DNA from: Topomyia yanbarensis
Lineage: Eukaryota; Arthropoda; Insecta; Diptera; Culicidae
NCBI RefSeq assembly: GCF_030247195.1
Contig: NC_080671.1
Span: 200,120,625 to 200,184,624 of the forward strand
DNA: 64,000 nt
Reading direction: 5' to 3'
Part shown: in pieces, positions 11,252-22,750 of the stretch
Layout: the number at the start of each line of letters is the position of its first letter
Position numbering within the stretch: position 1 is the stretch's first letter
Program-made: the position numbers and the translations under genes
The notes under the pieces: model-generated
Seen by the model: only the letters and a program-made list of their open reading frames with translations
Databases searched by the model: none
What the model was told of the DNA's origin: nothing

Positions 11252-11984
11252 TTGTCCCAAATCGTCGAGCTAAGGCGATTGGTATATAAGACACGGCCCT
11301 CCTGGCCTCGGAAAAAATCTTGAAAGTTTGAGCGAATTCTATACATTTCTTTTATAAGAAATGTAAAAACATAAAATAACACTCATTTCACATTATTGTC
11401 TCCTTACAAAAGTATAGGAATCTAGATAGAGATCCTATTCCAAAACTCCTTAACAAAATAAAACCGCCAACTGGATATATTTTTGATGGCTGGATCTTTT
11501 GGCTGTTCTAAAAATGCCGAACGAAATCCTCAGTAGTCTAAACAGCCGTTGTTTTCGGAGCATCGCGAAATGTGCCGTTTCCACCACGGACTCCGATACA
11601 GGCCGATAATTTGCAGGTTCCGCTACGATCCTTAGTTAGCAGGTTAACTTGCTTGAAATAATTCATAAGGAGTTTTCACCTATTGTTAAGATCAATATAC
11701 CCACTGACATTACCTCATCGAGTAGTTGTGAAATGGATAAAAAGTACTCATTGTTAGAAACAAAAAAATACCCATTTTTTGACAGCTTGAATAACTTCCG
11801 AAAATGGGCAATTTAAATACATAAAATGGGTAAATTTTTTTACCGTGTAGTTAGAGTGTGGCCAAGAGGCCATGACGTATCCAAACGAACCTGGAATGTG
11901 ACGTATACACAATAGAAATACGTCAAATTTCATGCTCGTTTGGATACGTCATGGCCTCTTGGCCACACTCTAACTAGAGTGCTC

Positions 11985-12699
11985 TAGCGCCACTATGGTA
12001 TTATGCGAGATGCATTATAGTATAGGTGTTCACATTCGTCAAGTTTGAGTGTGTTGGTTTGTTGCTAGTGAAATTAATCATGGTGGCCCAGGACCGCGAA
12101 GCACATAATCAACAAACCGACCAATCGAAACGAAGCTTGTAAGCACGTGGTAAAAATAAGTATGGCGTCCGGGATCGCAAAAGAGCAAATGTTTACATCA
12201 CTAACCAATCAGAATGAAGTATGAGACCACGTGTTTCTGTTTTCTTCTTCATTCTTCTTGTTTGCCCGAAAAAAGTGACAGTTGATGTACACATAGAAAA
12301 AAATGTGTACACCTGTATACACCTCGGGTATTATGTATCTGTTACACAATGAGGTATATATAGGTGTGGCAGAACAAACGGTTTGCTAGTATTGGCAACC
12401 AAAAATATGTAAACAATCCAGAAGCACATCGGGTCGACGTCATAGCGTTCACACGATTCAATGGGAGCGGAACGAACGTTATGACGAAAGCAAGTCAATT
12501 TATTCTGTGATCACTCACTCCACTCATGTAAGATTCATCTTATGAATACCAAAGGACCCTCTTCGCCATACCTGTATATACTATATATTTTTTATATAAT
12601 TAAGTTTATTGTTATGTTTGCACATAATGGTTAAGATAATGTGCATATTGAATTAAATTATAAAATTAAATTATGGTTCATTGAGGTAATTATGATAAG
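11985..12699. other. Non-coding AT-rich interval
   Basis: No gene is supported. There are short TA-rich tracts (about 12570-12600) and a local GTATACACC/GGTGTGG-type inverted pair near 12310-12370. It could be promoter or intergenic DNA upstream of the exon-like block that follows. Confidence 0.4.
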
Positions 12700-13775
12700 C
12701 GTGCACGGCATACCCGACAGAAGAAGGTGTGCAAGTAAAACACTCGCTTGACAAAAACAAATTTGTCTGGCAACAAAAACCGGACGTAGGCTAAAACGTC
12801 AAAAAGGTAGAAAAAAGGAAAAAAACGTGGAGAAAAGTCAGAGAGAGGTTAGCGTTCAATCGAAAAGAGGGCAGGTACGAGCAAACGGAGGCTGATCCTG
12901 CGGACGGAAAAAAGGAGGACCGTCGTGTTATCAGCAGTCGCCGGGAACACATGCGATACCGTCAACACCGAAGATACCACTCTCGCATCCGTACCATCAT
13001 AGGCAGGAGATAAGTAAAACATCCCCATCGTCACGAGGCGTGAGTATAAAATAGTGCCGCAAGGGTCAGCGCCGGCAGTGAATATAAGAGCAAACCACGC
13101 TGCCGTGCGGATGCTAGGTTCCAACGAGTTCGCCGGTAAAATCAAGAGAAAGACGGCAACAACTATTCGGGAACATCCAATAATCATCCCTCGGCGACGT
13201 CGGCCTGGTCCCGAGAGGAAAGTCCGTGCAGTCCGGCTCTTCCCAGGTCGGCAATACTCGTAGTGGCAACAATCACCACGACATTTCGGTTCGATCGCAA
13301 CAGCCAGAGTCCGGTGCGGCTGGCCAAATCCTGAGGAGAACCGGTTTGGTCCACCGAGTACGTGATCAAGTTTCCGAACAAGGCGATCGAAACCTGCACA
13401 GCGGATCCGGATCTGCAAAGAAGACAGTATTACAGACCTCAATTGTTCAGACTGCCCGGGAAAGCAACCACAGCGCAGGTGGAAAACGGTGGGAAAACAA
13501 CCGCCACTACCAATGCAACGCACTATGGGTCACAAGGGCGGTTTTTCGTGCAACGGCAAAGCAGCAGATTCATTTGCGGCAACGGAGCGGTTATTGTGAA
13601 ATTTCTCGGATCGAATATGTTGTGTCGGCGAACCATCTAGTCGCGGAAGAACGCTGTGTATTTGTGAGGAATGACTAATTCGCTTAGGATAAATAAACCA
13701 GTGACGGTGTTCTGGAATAGGCAGCTCTCAAGCAATTCCCGGGGTCACATGATGACGACGGCCAACATCATTAAG
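12700..13775 (+). other. Candidate 5' exon (mostly UTR) with strong splice donor
   Basis: A GC-richer block without recognisable transposon relatives in the window. It ends ATCATTAAG and is followed by GTGAGTGC, an excellent 5' splice site at 13776. Two ATGs at 13749 and 13752 open a 9-codon reading frame, MMTTANIIK, ending in phase 0 at the donor. This is what the first coding exon of a gene with a long 5' UTR would look like. Downstream exons were not found. Longer open frames in the block lie on both strands with no recognisable domain; I regard them as chance frames in GC-rich DNA. Confidence 0.35.
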
Positions 13776-14389
13776 GTGAGTGCACCTCTTTTTACCTCCT
13801 TCTAAGAACCATATGTGTTTTGGGGCAATTTTGGGAAACGATTTGGGTAAAGTCAACTTTAATTTTACATTATTTAGGCCCAAATACGGTAGCTTAACGA
13901 GGCCTATAATTAATTTTTTAAGGCACATCGCACGTGTTAGTGGGGGAAGAGAAAGCCGTATTTAGGGGCAGCTTGTTCCCCTCTTATGTTAGTAAAGGAA
14001 AAAGGTAGGAAGTGGGATACATATTGTAAAATTTTGTAAAATTGACATTCTCGTTGGCTGGTTGATGATTGTGGGGGATATGCACACATTGTAGTGGTTT
14101 CCATCCTGTAATCGCAGGGGCGAGGAGAGCGTCGATATTTCGGATGATTATTGGCACTCCGATCCTGTCATGATGTTCTTGTGACATGTGTCATGATGTT
14201 CTGGATGGACGGTTATCAAGAAAGGTATACATCGTAGACTAGTGAAGCAATGTCATACTGTAGATACAGGGAGAGGTTGACGAGGTTCTACCACAGACTA
14301 ACAGACATAACACTTAAAAACAAAACTTCGCTCGCTTTAACGGTCATTTTAAATATATTTGTAGTTGGGACTGTGGCCACTTTTGAAAT
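13776..14389. other. Interval without supported gene
   Basis: Possible intron following the exon-like block. It contains no recognisable coding sequence. The 3' side abuts the truncated end of LINE copy 1. A short local duplication, CATGATGTTCT, is at about 14168 and 14190. Confidence 0.4.
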
Positions 14390-17300
14390 TATGGCGCCAC
14401 TGACATATGAACAAGCATATGGGGGATAGATCACTGAGTTTGAATGAGGCAGCAAGATTTTCGTTGAATATACCGAAGCCTGTGGACCCGTCGAGAATTG
14501 ATCCGTCAGTGTAGAACATTTTGCCGCAGTCGACTTGATGGTATTTATTATAGAAAATATTTGGGACCACTCGTGGGCGATTCCACAAATCTCTTCCTTC
14601 ATGGATGTATCGAAAAATACAGTTGGAGCAGAAGTATCTAAGAGATGAGCACGGTTAACGTTATACGAAGTTAATTTTTTTTTGGTGCCATGTAATCGAA
14701 GTACAAGGACATGAATCGGGTATGAGAATTAAGCTCGACAAGCCTTTCGAAATTTGCAATCACCAATGGGTTCAAAATATCGCATCGAATGAAAAATCAA
14801 TACGAGAGGTCCCAAAATCGATTTTTAGTGGAAGTACGCCCGCCACTTCTAAACTCATCGTATGGGTCGAGTGCATGCAACCCAAGGCAATGCGCAAACA
14901 GCGATACTGGATTCTCTCTAGTTTGATGAAATGTATGCTCGCAATGGAGCGAAAGCAGAAACATCCGTACTCCATCACTGATAGTATCGTTGTTTGGTAC
15001 AGCCTAATTACGTCTCCTAGGTGGGCACCCCCAACGGTTTGAATATTCCACGCTCTCGTTAGTACTGTTTTGGTTTCGCATACGTCGGGCCGTGCCCCAA
15101 AGAGTGCTCATCGATGTTTCTCTTGTAAACCCGTCGACAAAACGGCGCCAGTAACTGCGTTTCTTGGCTTTCATTAAATTTTTCATTCACTTTTCTAATA
15201 TCGCGTACAGTCGATAGCTAGCGACTAACCCGTCGTTCCGGAAAGCTTTATACGCGGCAGCCTTCTCCGCGTACACGTCTGAGCGCTCTTTGTCCCACCA
15301 CGGGTTGGGAGAACGTTTTTGGGTGTTCCCGTCGGGTACTCGTTTCGTCTGAGTTTGAATCGCGATATCGAGAATCGAGTTGGACAAAAACTTATACTCT
15401 TCCTCCGGGGGAAGTACCTGTGTTGAATCGATAGTTTTGGATATCTCAGCAGCGTAGCTCTTCCAATCAATGTTTCGTGTGAGGTCATAGGAAACATTGA
15501 TTGGTTCTGAAAGTCTTGGTGATTGCAATTACAATCGGCAGGTGGTCACTACCGTGGGGATCAGATATTACCTTCCACTGGCAATCTAACCGTAGTGATG
15601 TCGAGCCTAGAGATATGTCGAGTGCACTTGCTTGCGCTGGTGGTCTAGGAATCCGTGTCATTTCCCCTATGTTCAGAATTGTCATATTGAAGTAGTCGCA
15701 AAGGTCTTGAATTGTCGAGGATCGATTATCGTCGTACAGACATCCCCACTCTGTACCATGAGAGTTAAAGTCTCCAAGAAGCAGGCGGGGTGAGGGAAGG
15801 TGTTCAATCACGTTAATAAGTCTTCGATATCCCATCATGGCCCTAGGAGGAATGTAAATAGAAGCAATGCAAAGATCTTTGCCTTTGATTGTTGTTTGAC
15901 AAGCGACAACTTCAATACCTGGCGTCGAAGAGAGATTGATTCGATTGAAGGAGTAGCACTTTTTGACCCCTAAAGCAGATAATGTTAAAATCGTGGAAGT
16001 TGAGTTGAGGTTTATATTAGAAGTTAACCATGTTTCACATAGGGAAAATGCATCACAATGATTGTAATTCAGCAAGTGTTTTAATGAATCAATTTTGGGG
16101 ATAATGCTTCTGCAGTTCCACTGTAAAACAGTGATCAGATCCGTGATTCCGTTTAATAATTTAGCCATCGAAGGATACTATCGCTGCAAGGAGGGGCCAT
16201 TGTTCAGTCAACTGTTTTAAAAATGTTCTTACTGTTGGTAGAATAGCAACCAGCAAGCAAGAGGATCCGTAATGTTGAAAGCTGTGAATATCCAGTCCAC
16301 AATGACAGAGAATTTAAGGAATCCCGTTTTAGGTTGAGTTTCTGATTGTAAAATGGGAGCACTTGGGATTTTTGGTGCCCCGGGGAGTGCTGGGAACTCT
16401 TGGTTGTATCTCAATTTCCCAAAACCAGGAGGTATTATCTTCGGATTTGTGGCAGCACTTCCAGTTGATGAATTATTTTTATTTTGTACCCTTGTTTGGG
16501 ACAGCCTAGGACCCTTACGAGGAAGTTCAGGTGAGTTTTGATTAGGTCCTAGTTTCCAAGCAGAGCTAAAGAATGCCCCTCGCAAGAGTCGTTAGAGGCG
16601 TTATCGTCAGTTGGCAAGAGATCGAATGGGTTTTCGGAGATAAGTGGAACAGCTCTTTTAAGCATTTCTGCGTAAGAGCGCCTGGAGCGATCTTTGGCAG
16701 ATCGCTTCAGTTTATCCGCGCGAAGTTTGTACGTTGGGCATGTCAAAAGTTCATGCGGATTCTCCCCACAGTAAACACACTTCTCAGCAGGCCTACTGCA
16801 AGTATCATCGACATGGCGTTCCCCACATTTACCGCACCGTTGCTTATTGCTACAGTAGGTGGCCGTGTGACCTAGCTGCTTGCAATTGGAACAATTCATG
16901 ACCCGCGGTACAAACAGACGCACAGGTAGACGAGCTCCTCCCACTTCAATGTAGCTCGGAAGTGCAGATCCGACGAAGGTTACGCGAAACGAGTCTGATG
17001 TATAGTAATTCCCGTCTTCGATGGACTTTGAGTGCAATTACTTGCACTCCAAAATCTTAACTGATTGAAGGTTAGGGTCCTTAAAGCGGTCAACCCCATA
17101 AATCATCAGATCATCGACAGTTAGACCCGCATCACTTACCACACCGTCGATCTCCACATCACGAGAAGGAATGTAGACGCGATACTACAGCGTAAAGAGG
17201 TTATTGCTAACGATACCATTGGCCTGTTTCAAGTCAGTAACGACTACGCGCAGTTTATCTGACTGAATCTTTTTAATCTCGGTTACGGCCGAGTAACGTT

Positions 17301-17570
17301 TTGTCAGCTCCCGTGCAACAGTTATGCTGTTTAACGGTTTATTTTTGGGTCGAAAGTATACCACCCAAGGACCAGCGGTTCCATCCTGGTAAACCTTGAC
17401 TCGGGGGAAGGGGGGCTATGATACATTGGGGGAAAGTGGATCGCCCATAACATCATCTGTCTCCGAATCAGATACACGTTCCTCTTCCCCATAATATTCG
17501 TCTTCGGAGGGTGATCCTTCTGTTTGTTCCATTTTGTTGCGGGAGCAACACGCTCGACCGCACTATTTAA
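14390..17570 (-). pseudogene. RNase H-type non-LTR retrotransposon, copy 1, decayed
   Basis: ORF1 starts at 17531 with an acidic N-terminus and a conserved GPWVVYFRPK segment, with at least three nonsense codons. Its three CCHC knuckles (for example CSNCKQLGHTATYC) lie at about 16910-16750. ORF2 starts at 16168 with an AP-endonuclease domain containing LLGDFNSHGTEWG and DPHGSDHLPIV. After the linker ending near 15040 the frame jumps straight to the post-RT YQTTILSVMEYG region near 14990, so the palm with motifs A-C (over 1 kb) is missing. An RNase H start (YTDGS) is visible near 14510 and homology ends near 14390. It is the same family as the copies at 20741-26743 and 55795-62215. The RNase H domain and RT type fit the LOA/I group. 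Confidence 0.88.
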
Positions 17571-17590
17571 CTTAAATCAAAATAAAAATC

Positions 17591-18626
17591 AAAAACCTGT
17601 TTTAATCCACCTACAGGTGCAATTGTGCCTTTCTCATTTCTCCAAACTATGATTTAATAGCTGGTTCGTACAATATAACATTATGGAAATGTCTTTCATT
17701 CTAATTACACTTGGTAAGTATATATAAGAGCACCTTTTTGCATTCATCGCGGTATCGGTTTGAATCGGAGTTTTCTAGTTGATCGCACTCCACAACCCGT
17801 AACTCCGGAGCCGGAAGTCGGATGGAGATGGAATTTAATATCGGTTTCCAGGGACGCAACACCTTTCATTTGAGACTAAGTTGATCAAATCGGTCTAGCC
17901 ATTTTCGAGAAACCAATATAACCGTTATTCTGAATTTTGATGCTTCCGGATCCGTCGATGGTGGCCAGTGTGGCCAAAGAGACTTTGAATGACTGTTGGT
18001 GACCTAGATCTACAAATTCAACAAATGTGTTTACATTTTGGAAAAAAAAATCACCTTTTTACATTCATCGCAGAATTCGTTAGAATCGGGATTTGCTGCA
18101 TGATCGTACGTATCACCCTGTAATTCAGGAACCAGAACTCGGATCCACACAAAATTCAACAGCAGCTGATGGACCTTTCATTTAAAATCAAGTTTGTCAC
18201 AATCAGTTCAGAAAATTCCGAGAAACCGATGTGGACAAATCAACAAATTTTGTTTTGTAACTATACTCTTCAGCTCGTAATCCGGAACAAGATGTCGGTT
18301 GAAAATGAAATTCAATAGCAACCTATGGGAATATTATACCTTTCTTTTGAATCTTTGTTTGTAAAAATCGGTTCAGCCATCTCCGAGAAACCGATGTGGA
18401 CATTTTGTTAACAAATCCGCACATACACACACATACATACATACATACATACATACATACATACATACATACACACATACAAACACATATACATACATAC
18501 ACACAGATATTTTGCGATCTCGGCGAACTGAGTCGAATGTTAAATGAGACTCGCCCCTCCGGGCCTCGGTTAGAAAGTCGGTTTTTGGAGCAATTGCATA
18601 ACCTTTCTGTATGAGAAAGGCAAAAG
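17591..18626 (+). mobile_element. 'ATCCACCT' element, subfamily A, with internal tandem units
   Basis: 5' end AAAAACCTGTTTTAATCCAC with motif TGCCTTTCTCAT at 17626-17637. The 3' end is the hairpin CCTTTCTGTATGAGAAAGG at about 18602-18620, followed by CAAAAG. Between them three diverged units of 170-300 bp repeat the order CCGTAACTCCGGA, AATTCAATAGCAG, CTTTCATTTGAGACTAA, AAATCGGTTCAGCCAT. No coding capacity. Confidence 0.72.
18421..18508 (+). repeat. (ACAT)n/(AC)n microsatellite
   Basis: An ACAY-type tract inside the 3' unit of the subfamily-A element, in the same position as the AC tracts of the other copies. Frames rich in HTYI or MYVC residues across it are artefacts. Confidence 0.95.
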
Positions 18627-20727
18627 AATATTTAATTAGCTTAATCAGCATGAGTTCAATGTTATCTTCATGTGATTATATTTTGAAATGTTGGTGGAAT
18701 GGGTTTGAAAGTGGGAGTGGAGGATGCGTCAGGAATCCTTCATCTTATTGCGGTATACGGGGTGGATGAAGGAAATGCGGGCGTGAGGGTGGTCCAAGGG
18801 GAGGGGAGTGATGAAGGAGGGAGGTGTAAGGGCAAGGCGGAGGGGGGGGGGGGCGGCGACGCAATACTCAACTGCATATTTTGCCTTCCATTTGAGACTT
18901 CCCAGTAAAGTTCAGCCGGAAATGAACTGGAATTCTGGCTGGTTCCAGTTCGTATTCCGGCTCCAGTGCAACAACCGATTCTAACTAGAATCGGTTGTGT
19001 CACTGGAGCCGGAATACGAACTGGAACCAGCCAGAATTCCGGTTCATTTCCGGCTGAGCTTAACTGGGTTGGTTTGAGAAAATCGGTTCAGTCATCACCG
19101 AAGAACCGATGTGACTTTAATTGTGGAATATGCCCGGAATTCCGGAATCGTCGATAGTGAACAATACATTCAAAGAATGTTTGATTGGCAATCAGTGATC
19201 TAGATCTGCGATTATGAGTAATTTGGTGACCCTTTCAATAGTTTTTAGCCTCTGAGGTATTACGATTGTACCGATTTATATGGGAAATTCCAATGTATCC
19301 TTACTAACACCCCTGTAACTCCGGAAGCATACGTCAGAACCGAATGAAATTCAGCAGCAGTCAATTACTGTATCTTTCATTTGAAATCAAGTTTGTAAAA
19401 ATCGGTAGAGAATTCGTTGGGGAATGGGTGTGATATTAGCTTAGGAACTTGGCGATAAGGAAAAAGAAAATAATGTTGATAATTCTTGTAATGGATTTTT
19501 CATTAAAACCTTAAAATAAGTTAGCCGCCTAGAGGCGGTGTTGAGCACCTGAGCGAATAAAAAACGAAAACTTTTTTCTTCTAGTTACTTCAACATAAGC
19601 GAATGCTTATATTTTGGACTATCAGAACGAAAATTTTAGGTAATTTGAGCTTGTGCGACCACCCCTGGCTGCTACTCCGTTATCGATCGGGACTAGCTGA
19701 AGTTGCACAGGGAATCAGTAGATAATTATGCTTGGGATTAGCAAAACATCTTTCAATGTGCAACTCCTGGTAATCCTAAAGTGTTTCTGATCAATACCGG
19801 CGCCGGCCAGGCCCGAACGTAGATCGCGGAAGGAAAGGGAAGGAATTGTCAGTCCGATACTTGCTTTTGCTAGAGGCCGTATATACTACTGCGCACTCCA
19901 CAAGTATCACGGGAGGAGGATATTTTTGTTAGTAGAGTATAGAAGTTGGATATACTTCTTCTTTACCGACGCCAGAGAGGTGATTCCACTACGTGGACTA
20001 GATATCGATCCACCAATTTCATGGACCGGGGACCAACGGCTTTAGTTCCCTTCCGAAACAAGACATGACCATTTCAAAATATCGGCTTTGGCAGTCGCGT
20101 CAGATTTTGAATGTTAATAACTTCCATCATACTTAATAGAATGATTTGAGGTTTAAGGCAATTTTATCGAAAATATGTTCCGCAATGTATTATTAAAATT
20201 TGGAGTATGTATAACATGCATTAATACCGAAAATACTGTGTTTTAAAAAATCTTTCAAAAACTACCGAAAATGGTGAAAATTTTCAGCTCATCTCAGCCA
20301 GAGCCATCAATATGGTGCAGCAACCGAACACTTAAATGATGAAAAGTTTTAAATATAGGTCCGCTACAGATTTGTTTCTATCAACATTCGTATTTGATTG
20401 CTTGGCGCGAACGGATGGCTGTACAATACCGAGAAATATTTGTGAGCTGTACACGACTGGTGGATGAATAGGTTTGTGTCGAAACGTGGTACTAGCAGAA
20501 GCCATCATTTTCATTTCTGATGGACGTAAGATAGCATACACACACACACACACACACGCGAAAAAACCGATTCCAAATCATCTGACTGAAGCTCGTTTCT
20601 GATTGGTTACCGCTAATTTCATGAACCAAGCCGCAAATCTGGTCAGAAAGAATTGTCATTTCAGTCGGTTTCAGCAAGTCCACTTGTCAGATGTCAACAC
20701 CGGGAGAGAAGGTGATTATTAGGATTC
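18627..20727. other. Diverged subfamily-A-like units and unidentified repeat DNA
   Basis: Blocks at about 18880-19110 and 19270-19430 repeat the CTTTCATTTGAGACTT / AAATCGGTTCAGTCAT pattern of the preceding element. A G-rich tract (about 18700-18860) and an unidentified GC-richer stretch (about 19640-20070) follow. The latter resembles a retroposon 3' region but I cannot name it. A short (AC)n lies at 20539-20556. No gene is supported. Confidence 0.45.
18901..19068. mobile_element. 168-bp near-perfect palindrome (hairpin MITE)
   Basis: The left arm begins CCCAGTAAAGTTCAGCCGG and runs to about 18983; the right arm is its complement and ends TTAACTGGG. The centre is TTCTAACTAGAA. It interrupts a CATTTGAGACTT...GTTTGAGAAAATCGG block of a diverged A-type repeat, which shows it is an insertion. 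The TSD is short and ambiguous (TT or CTT/GTT). Confidence 0.8.
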
Positions 20728-20740
20728 ATCTCCGTGGATT

Positions 20741-21444
20741 CATAACAGTTTTTGCAGCCGGCCGAGACGGTTGTGCCTCCAGGTGGAAGGTTTTGTTCTA
20801 GAGAGAGTGACGGAGTGCGAGACGCTGTATGCGTTTTTGTGGGAGAGAGAGACCAGTTTGTTAAGTGTGAGTCGACAGTTGATACGTCGGAGGCGTGGTC
20901 AACGGCATCCTCACAAGTGGTGTATTGACAGCAAACCGCGGGTAGACGAATTTGCCTACCGCGGTGGCAGAAATCGACAGTGATCGTGTCTGTACACACA
21001 GAAAAAATATATTGTATTGGTGTCGTCGGGCAATTCTAATCGACGAGAGGGGAAGCGTCACAAGTAGACCCATTTGCTCTATTTGTCTACCGCAGAAGTG
21101 GTACGACGAATAAGGAAAACAAGTGGCACCGAAAAGTGCCGCATCGACAGTGGGATTTTCGCAGCAAGCCACAGGTAGCCACATTTGTCTACCGCGGAGG
21201 TGGAAACGGAGAGAGCGCGCTTGTGGTGGTGATACCGACGAGCAGCTTAACCGGAGAGAGTTTTGAAGTGCTGCAGGTAGGCCTATTTCTCTACTGAAGA
21301 AGCAACGCGACGAAGAAGGACAGCAAGTGTCACATTGTCAAACAACGGGCACCGAGTTTACAACGTAACACATGAGGTGTGTTCTACCGGTATAACAGGT
21401 ATATTTTTCATTCCTTTTTGTGATAGTTTTTCTTGCTAGGTAAA
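20741..21444 (+). other. 5' UTR of LINE copy 2 with imperfect internal repeats
   Basis: At least four imperfect copies of a roughly 35-nt block (pattern AGGTAGRCN2ATTTGNCTACCG followed by a purine-rich stretch) occur at about 20940, 21065, 21175 and 21275. Internal 5' UTR repeats can hold promoter elements in non-LTR retrotransposons; that role is inference here. Confidence 0.6.
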
Positions 21445-22750
21445 ATGGATGACGAGATGGGAGAACGAGTAACAGGCCCTCCCCCTAAGCCTGCTGAAAA
21501 TGTAAACCCGAGTAGAATTAAAATTTACCCAGAGTCGTCAACGGGACCATGGATTGTATTTATTAGGCGTAAAGGCGCTAAATATCATTCAAATTTCGAA
21601 AGATTTGATTTCGCGATTCTCGGATGTAAAAGAGATCGTCAAAGTTAATAAAGATAAAATACGCATTGTCGTTGGTAGTCTCAAACAAGCCAATGCAATT
21701 GCTTCTTGCAAGCTTTTTACGCGTGAGTATAGAGCGTATATTCCTTCAAAGGAAATTGAAATTGATGGGGTCATCACAGAATCGAGTTTGACTGTTGATG
21801 ACATAATTAAGCATGGGGTTGGTCGTTTCAAAGACACCATACTTAAAGACGTAAAGATACATGAATGCAAGCAATTGCATTCAGTATCACACGAAGAAGA
21901 TAAAAAAGTTTATCGACTGTCTGACTCGTTTCGAGTGACTTTCGCTGGGTCTGCGCTGCCCAACTATGTCATTATCGATAAGATTCGTCTCCCTGTTCGC
22001 CTTTTTATCCCTCGTGTAATGAATTGCCTTAATTGTAAACAGCTAGGCCACACAGCCACTTACTGTTCCAATAAGGCACGGTGTGGCAAATGTGGGGGTT
22101 CTCATCAAGAGGATACATGCAATGAAAATTCAGAAAAATGTTTAATGTGCGGAGAAAACTCGCATGAGCTCCCTGCATGCCCCATTTATAAATTGCGCGA
22201 GAATAAAATTAAACGATCCTTGAAGGAGAGGTCTAAGCGCTCCTATGCAGAAATGTTGAAAAATGCTACCCCTAAACCCATCTTCTTAGAAAACACTTAC
22301 ACATCTCTATTTTCGGAACAGTCTGACTCCAACGGAGCGTGCGAAGGTACATCATTTGTTTTACCCGGAAATTCCAGAAAAAGAAAACAGTCTTCTTTTC
22401 CCAAGCTGCCAAGAAAGGGCCTTAAAATTTCTCCACCAATAGATAAACTGCGCCCAAAACCGAAAAATTTCGATTCAAAACCGAAATCAATTCCGCCCGG
22501 TTTTGGGAACGTACAATCCAAACAGAACACCATTACTGGAAATAATAAAATTTCGACTTCCTCTGAGTCTCAGCCGGGGGTAGGATTATTGAAATTTTCT
22601 GAAATTGTTGATTGGATTTTTAAAGCATTCAATATTTCTGAACCACTAAAGAGTATACTTTCAGCTTTCCTCGCAACAATTAGAACATTTTTAGAGCAGC
22701 TGATTGCTCAATGGCCCATCCTTGCAGCAATTATATCCTTCAATGGTTAA
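21445..22750 (+). pseudogene. LINE copy 2 ORF1 (gag-like, CCHC), one frameshift
   Basis: The ATG at 21445 opens an acidic, proline-rich N-terminus, MDDEMGERVTGPPPKP. The frame shifts near 21565-21580, just after GPWIVFIR, and continues in another frame to the stop at 22748. Three retroviral-type zinc knuckles lie at about 22022-22175: CLNCKQLGHTATYC, CGKCGGSHQEDTC and CLMCGENSHELPAC. A lysine/arginine-rich stretch follows. The product would be the RNA-binding protein of the retrotransposition RNP. The stop overlaps the ORF2 start. Confidence 0.85.

Larger units (their letters stand above)
6951..11370 (+). mobile_element. 'ATCCACCT' element, subfamily B, left copy
   Basis: It starts with an A-rich run then TTTTAATCCACCTA and a subterminal motif ACATTTCTTATAA at 6986-6998. 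It ends with a hairpin at 11343-11364 whose right arm is TTATAAGAAATGT, followed by AAAAAC. An inverted homologue with the same start and end occupies 34583-39708; by eye, alignable parts look over 90% identical. It carries a nested subfamily-A unit (8959-9777) and a private insertion (7661-8406). No ORF longer than about 100 codons is present, so it is non-autonomous. I do not recognise a named family. A clear TSD is not visible. Confidence 0.7.
6701..11847. mobile_element. TA-flanked MITE (TIR CACTG/CACGG...TACCCATT), itself interrupted
   Basis: The left end CACTGATAAAATAAAGTATC and the right end (complement of CACGGTAAAAAAATTTACCC) form imperfect TIRs. TA at 6699-6700 and 11848-11849 is the target duplication, made from the single TA of the MITE it entered. 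Without the nested 4.4-kb element it is only about 0.73 kb. It contains multiple ACCCATT/AATGGGT subterminal motifs and no coding capacity. Confidence 0.72.
6691..11984. mobile_element. 160-bp TA-flanked hairpin MITE, copy 2, split by insertion
   Basis: The first 8 bp plus TA (6691-6700) and the remaining 135 bp (11850-11984) match copy 1 when joined across the intervening DNA. Outer TA dinucleotides are at 6689-6690 and 11985-11986. Everything between 6701 and 11849 is therefore a later insertion. Confidence 0.75.

Noticed and set aside
11041..11382. Frames rich in THTH or VCVC residues
   Set aside because: Products of the AC/TG microsatellite; the same applies at 18373-18651, 34565-34798, 41265-41659 and 47540-47737.
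12849..13523. A 224-codon open frame on the minus strand
   Set aside because: It lies antisense to the exon-like block, has no recognisable domain, and frames are open on several strands there because stops are rare in GC-rich DNA.
18699..19003. Glycine/valine- and proline-rich frames
   Set aside because: They come from a G-rich tract and half of a palindromic MITE.
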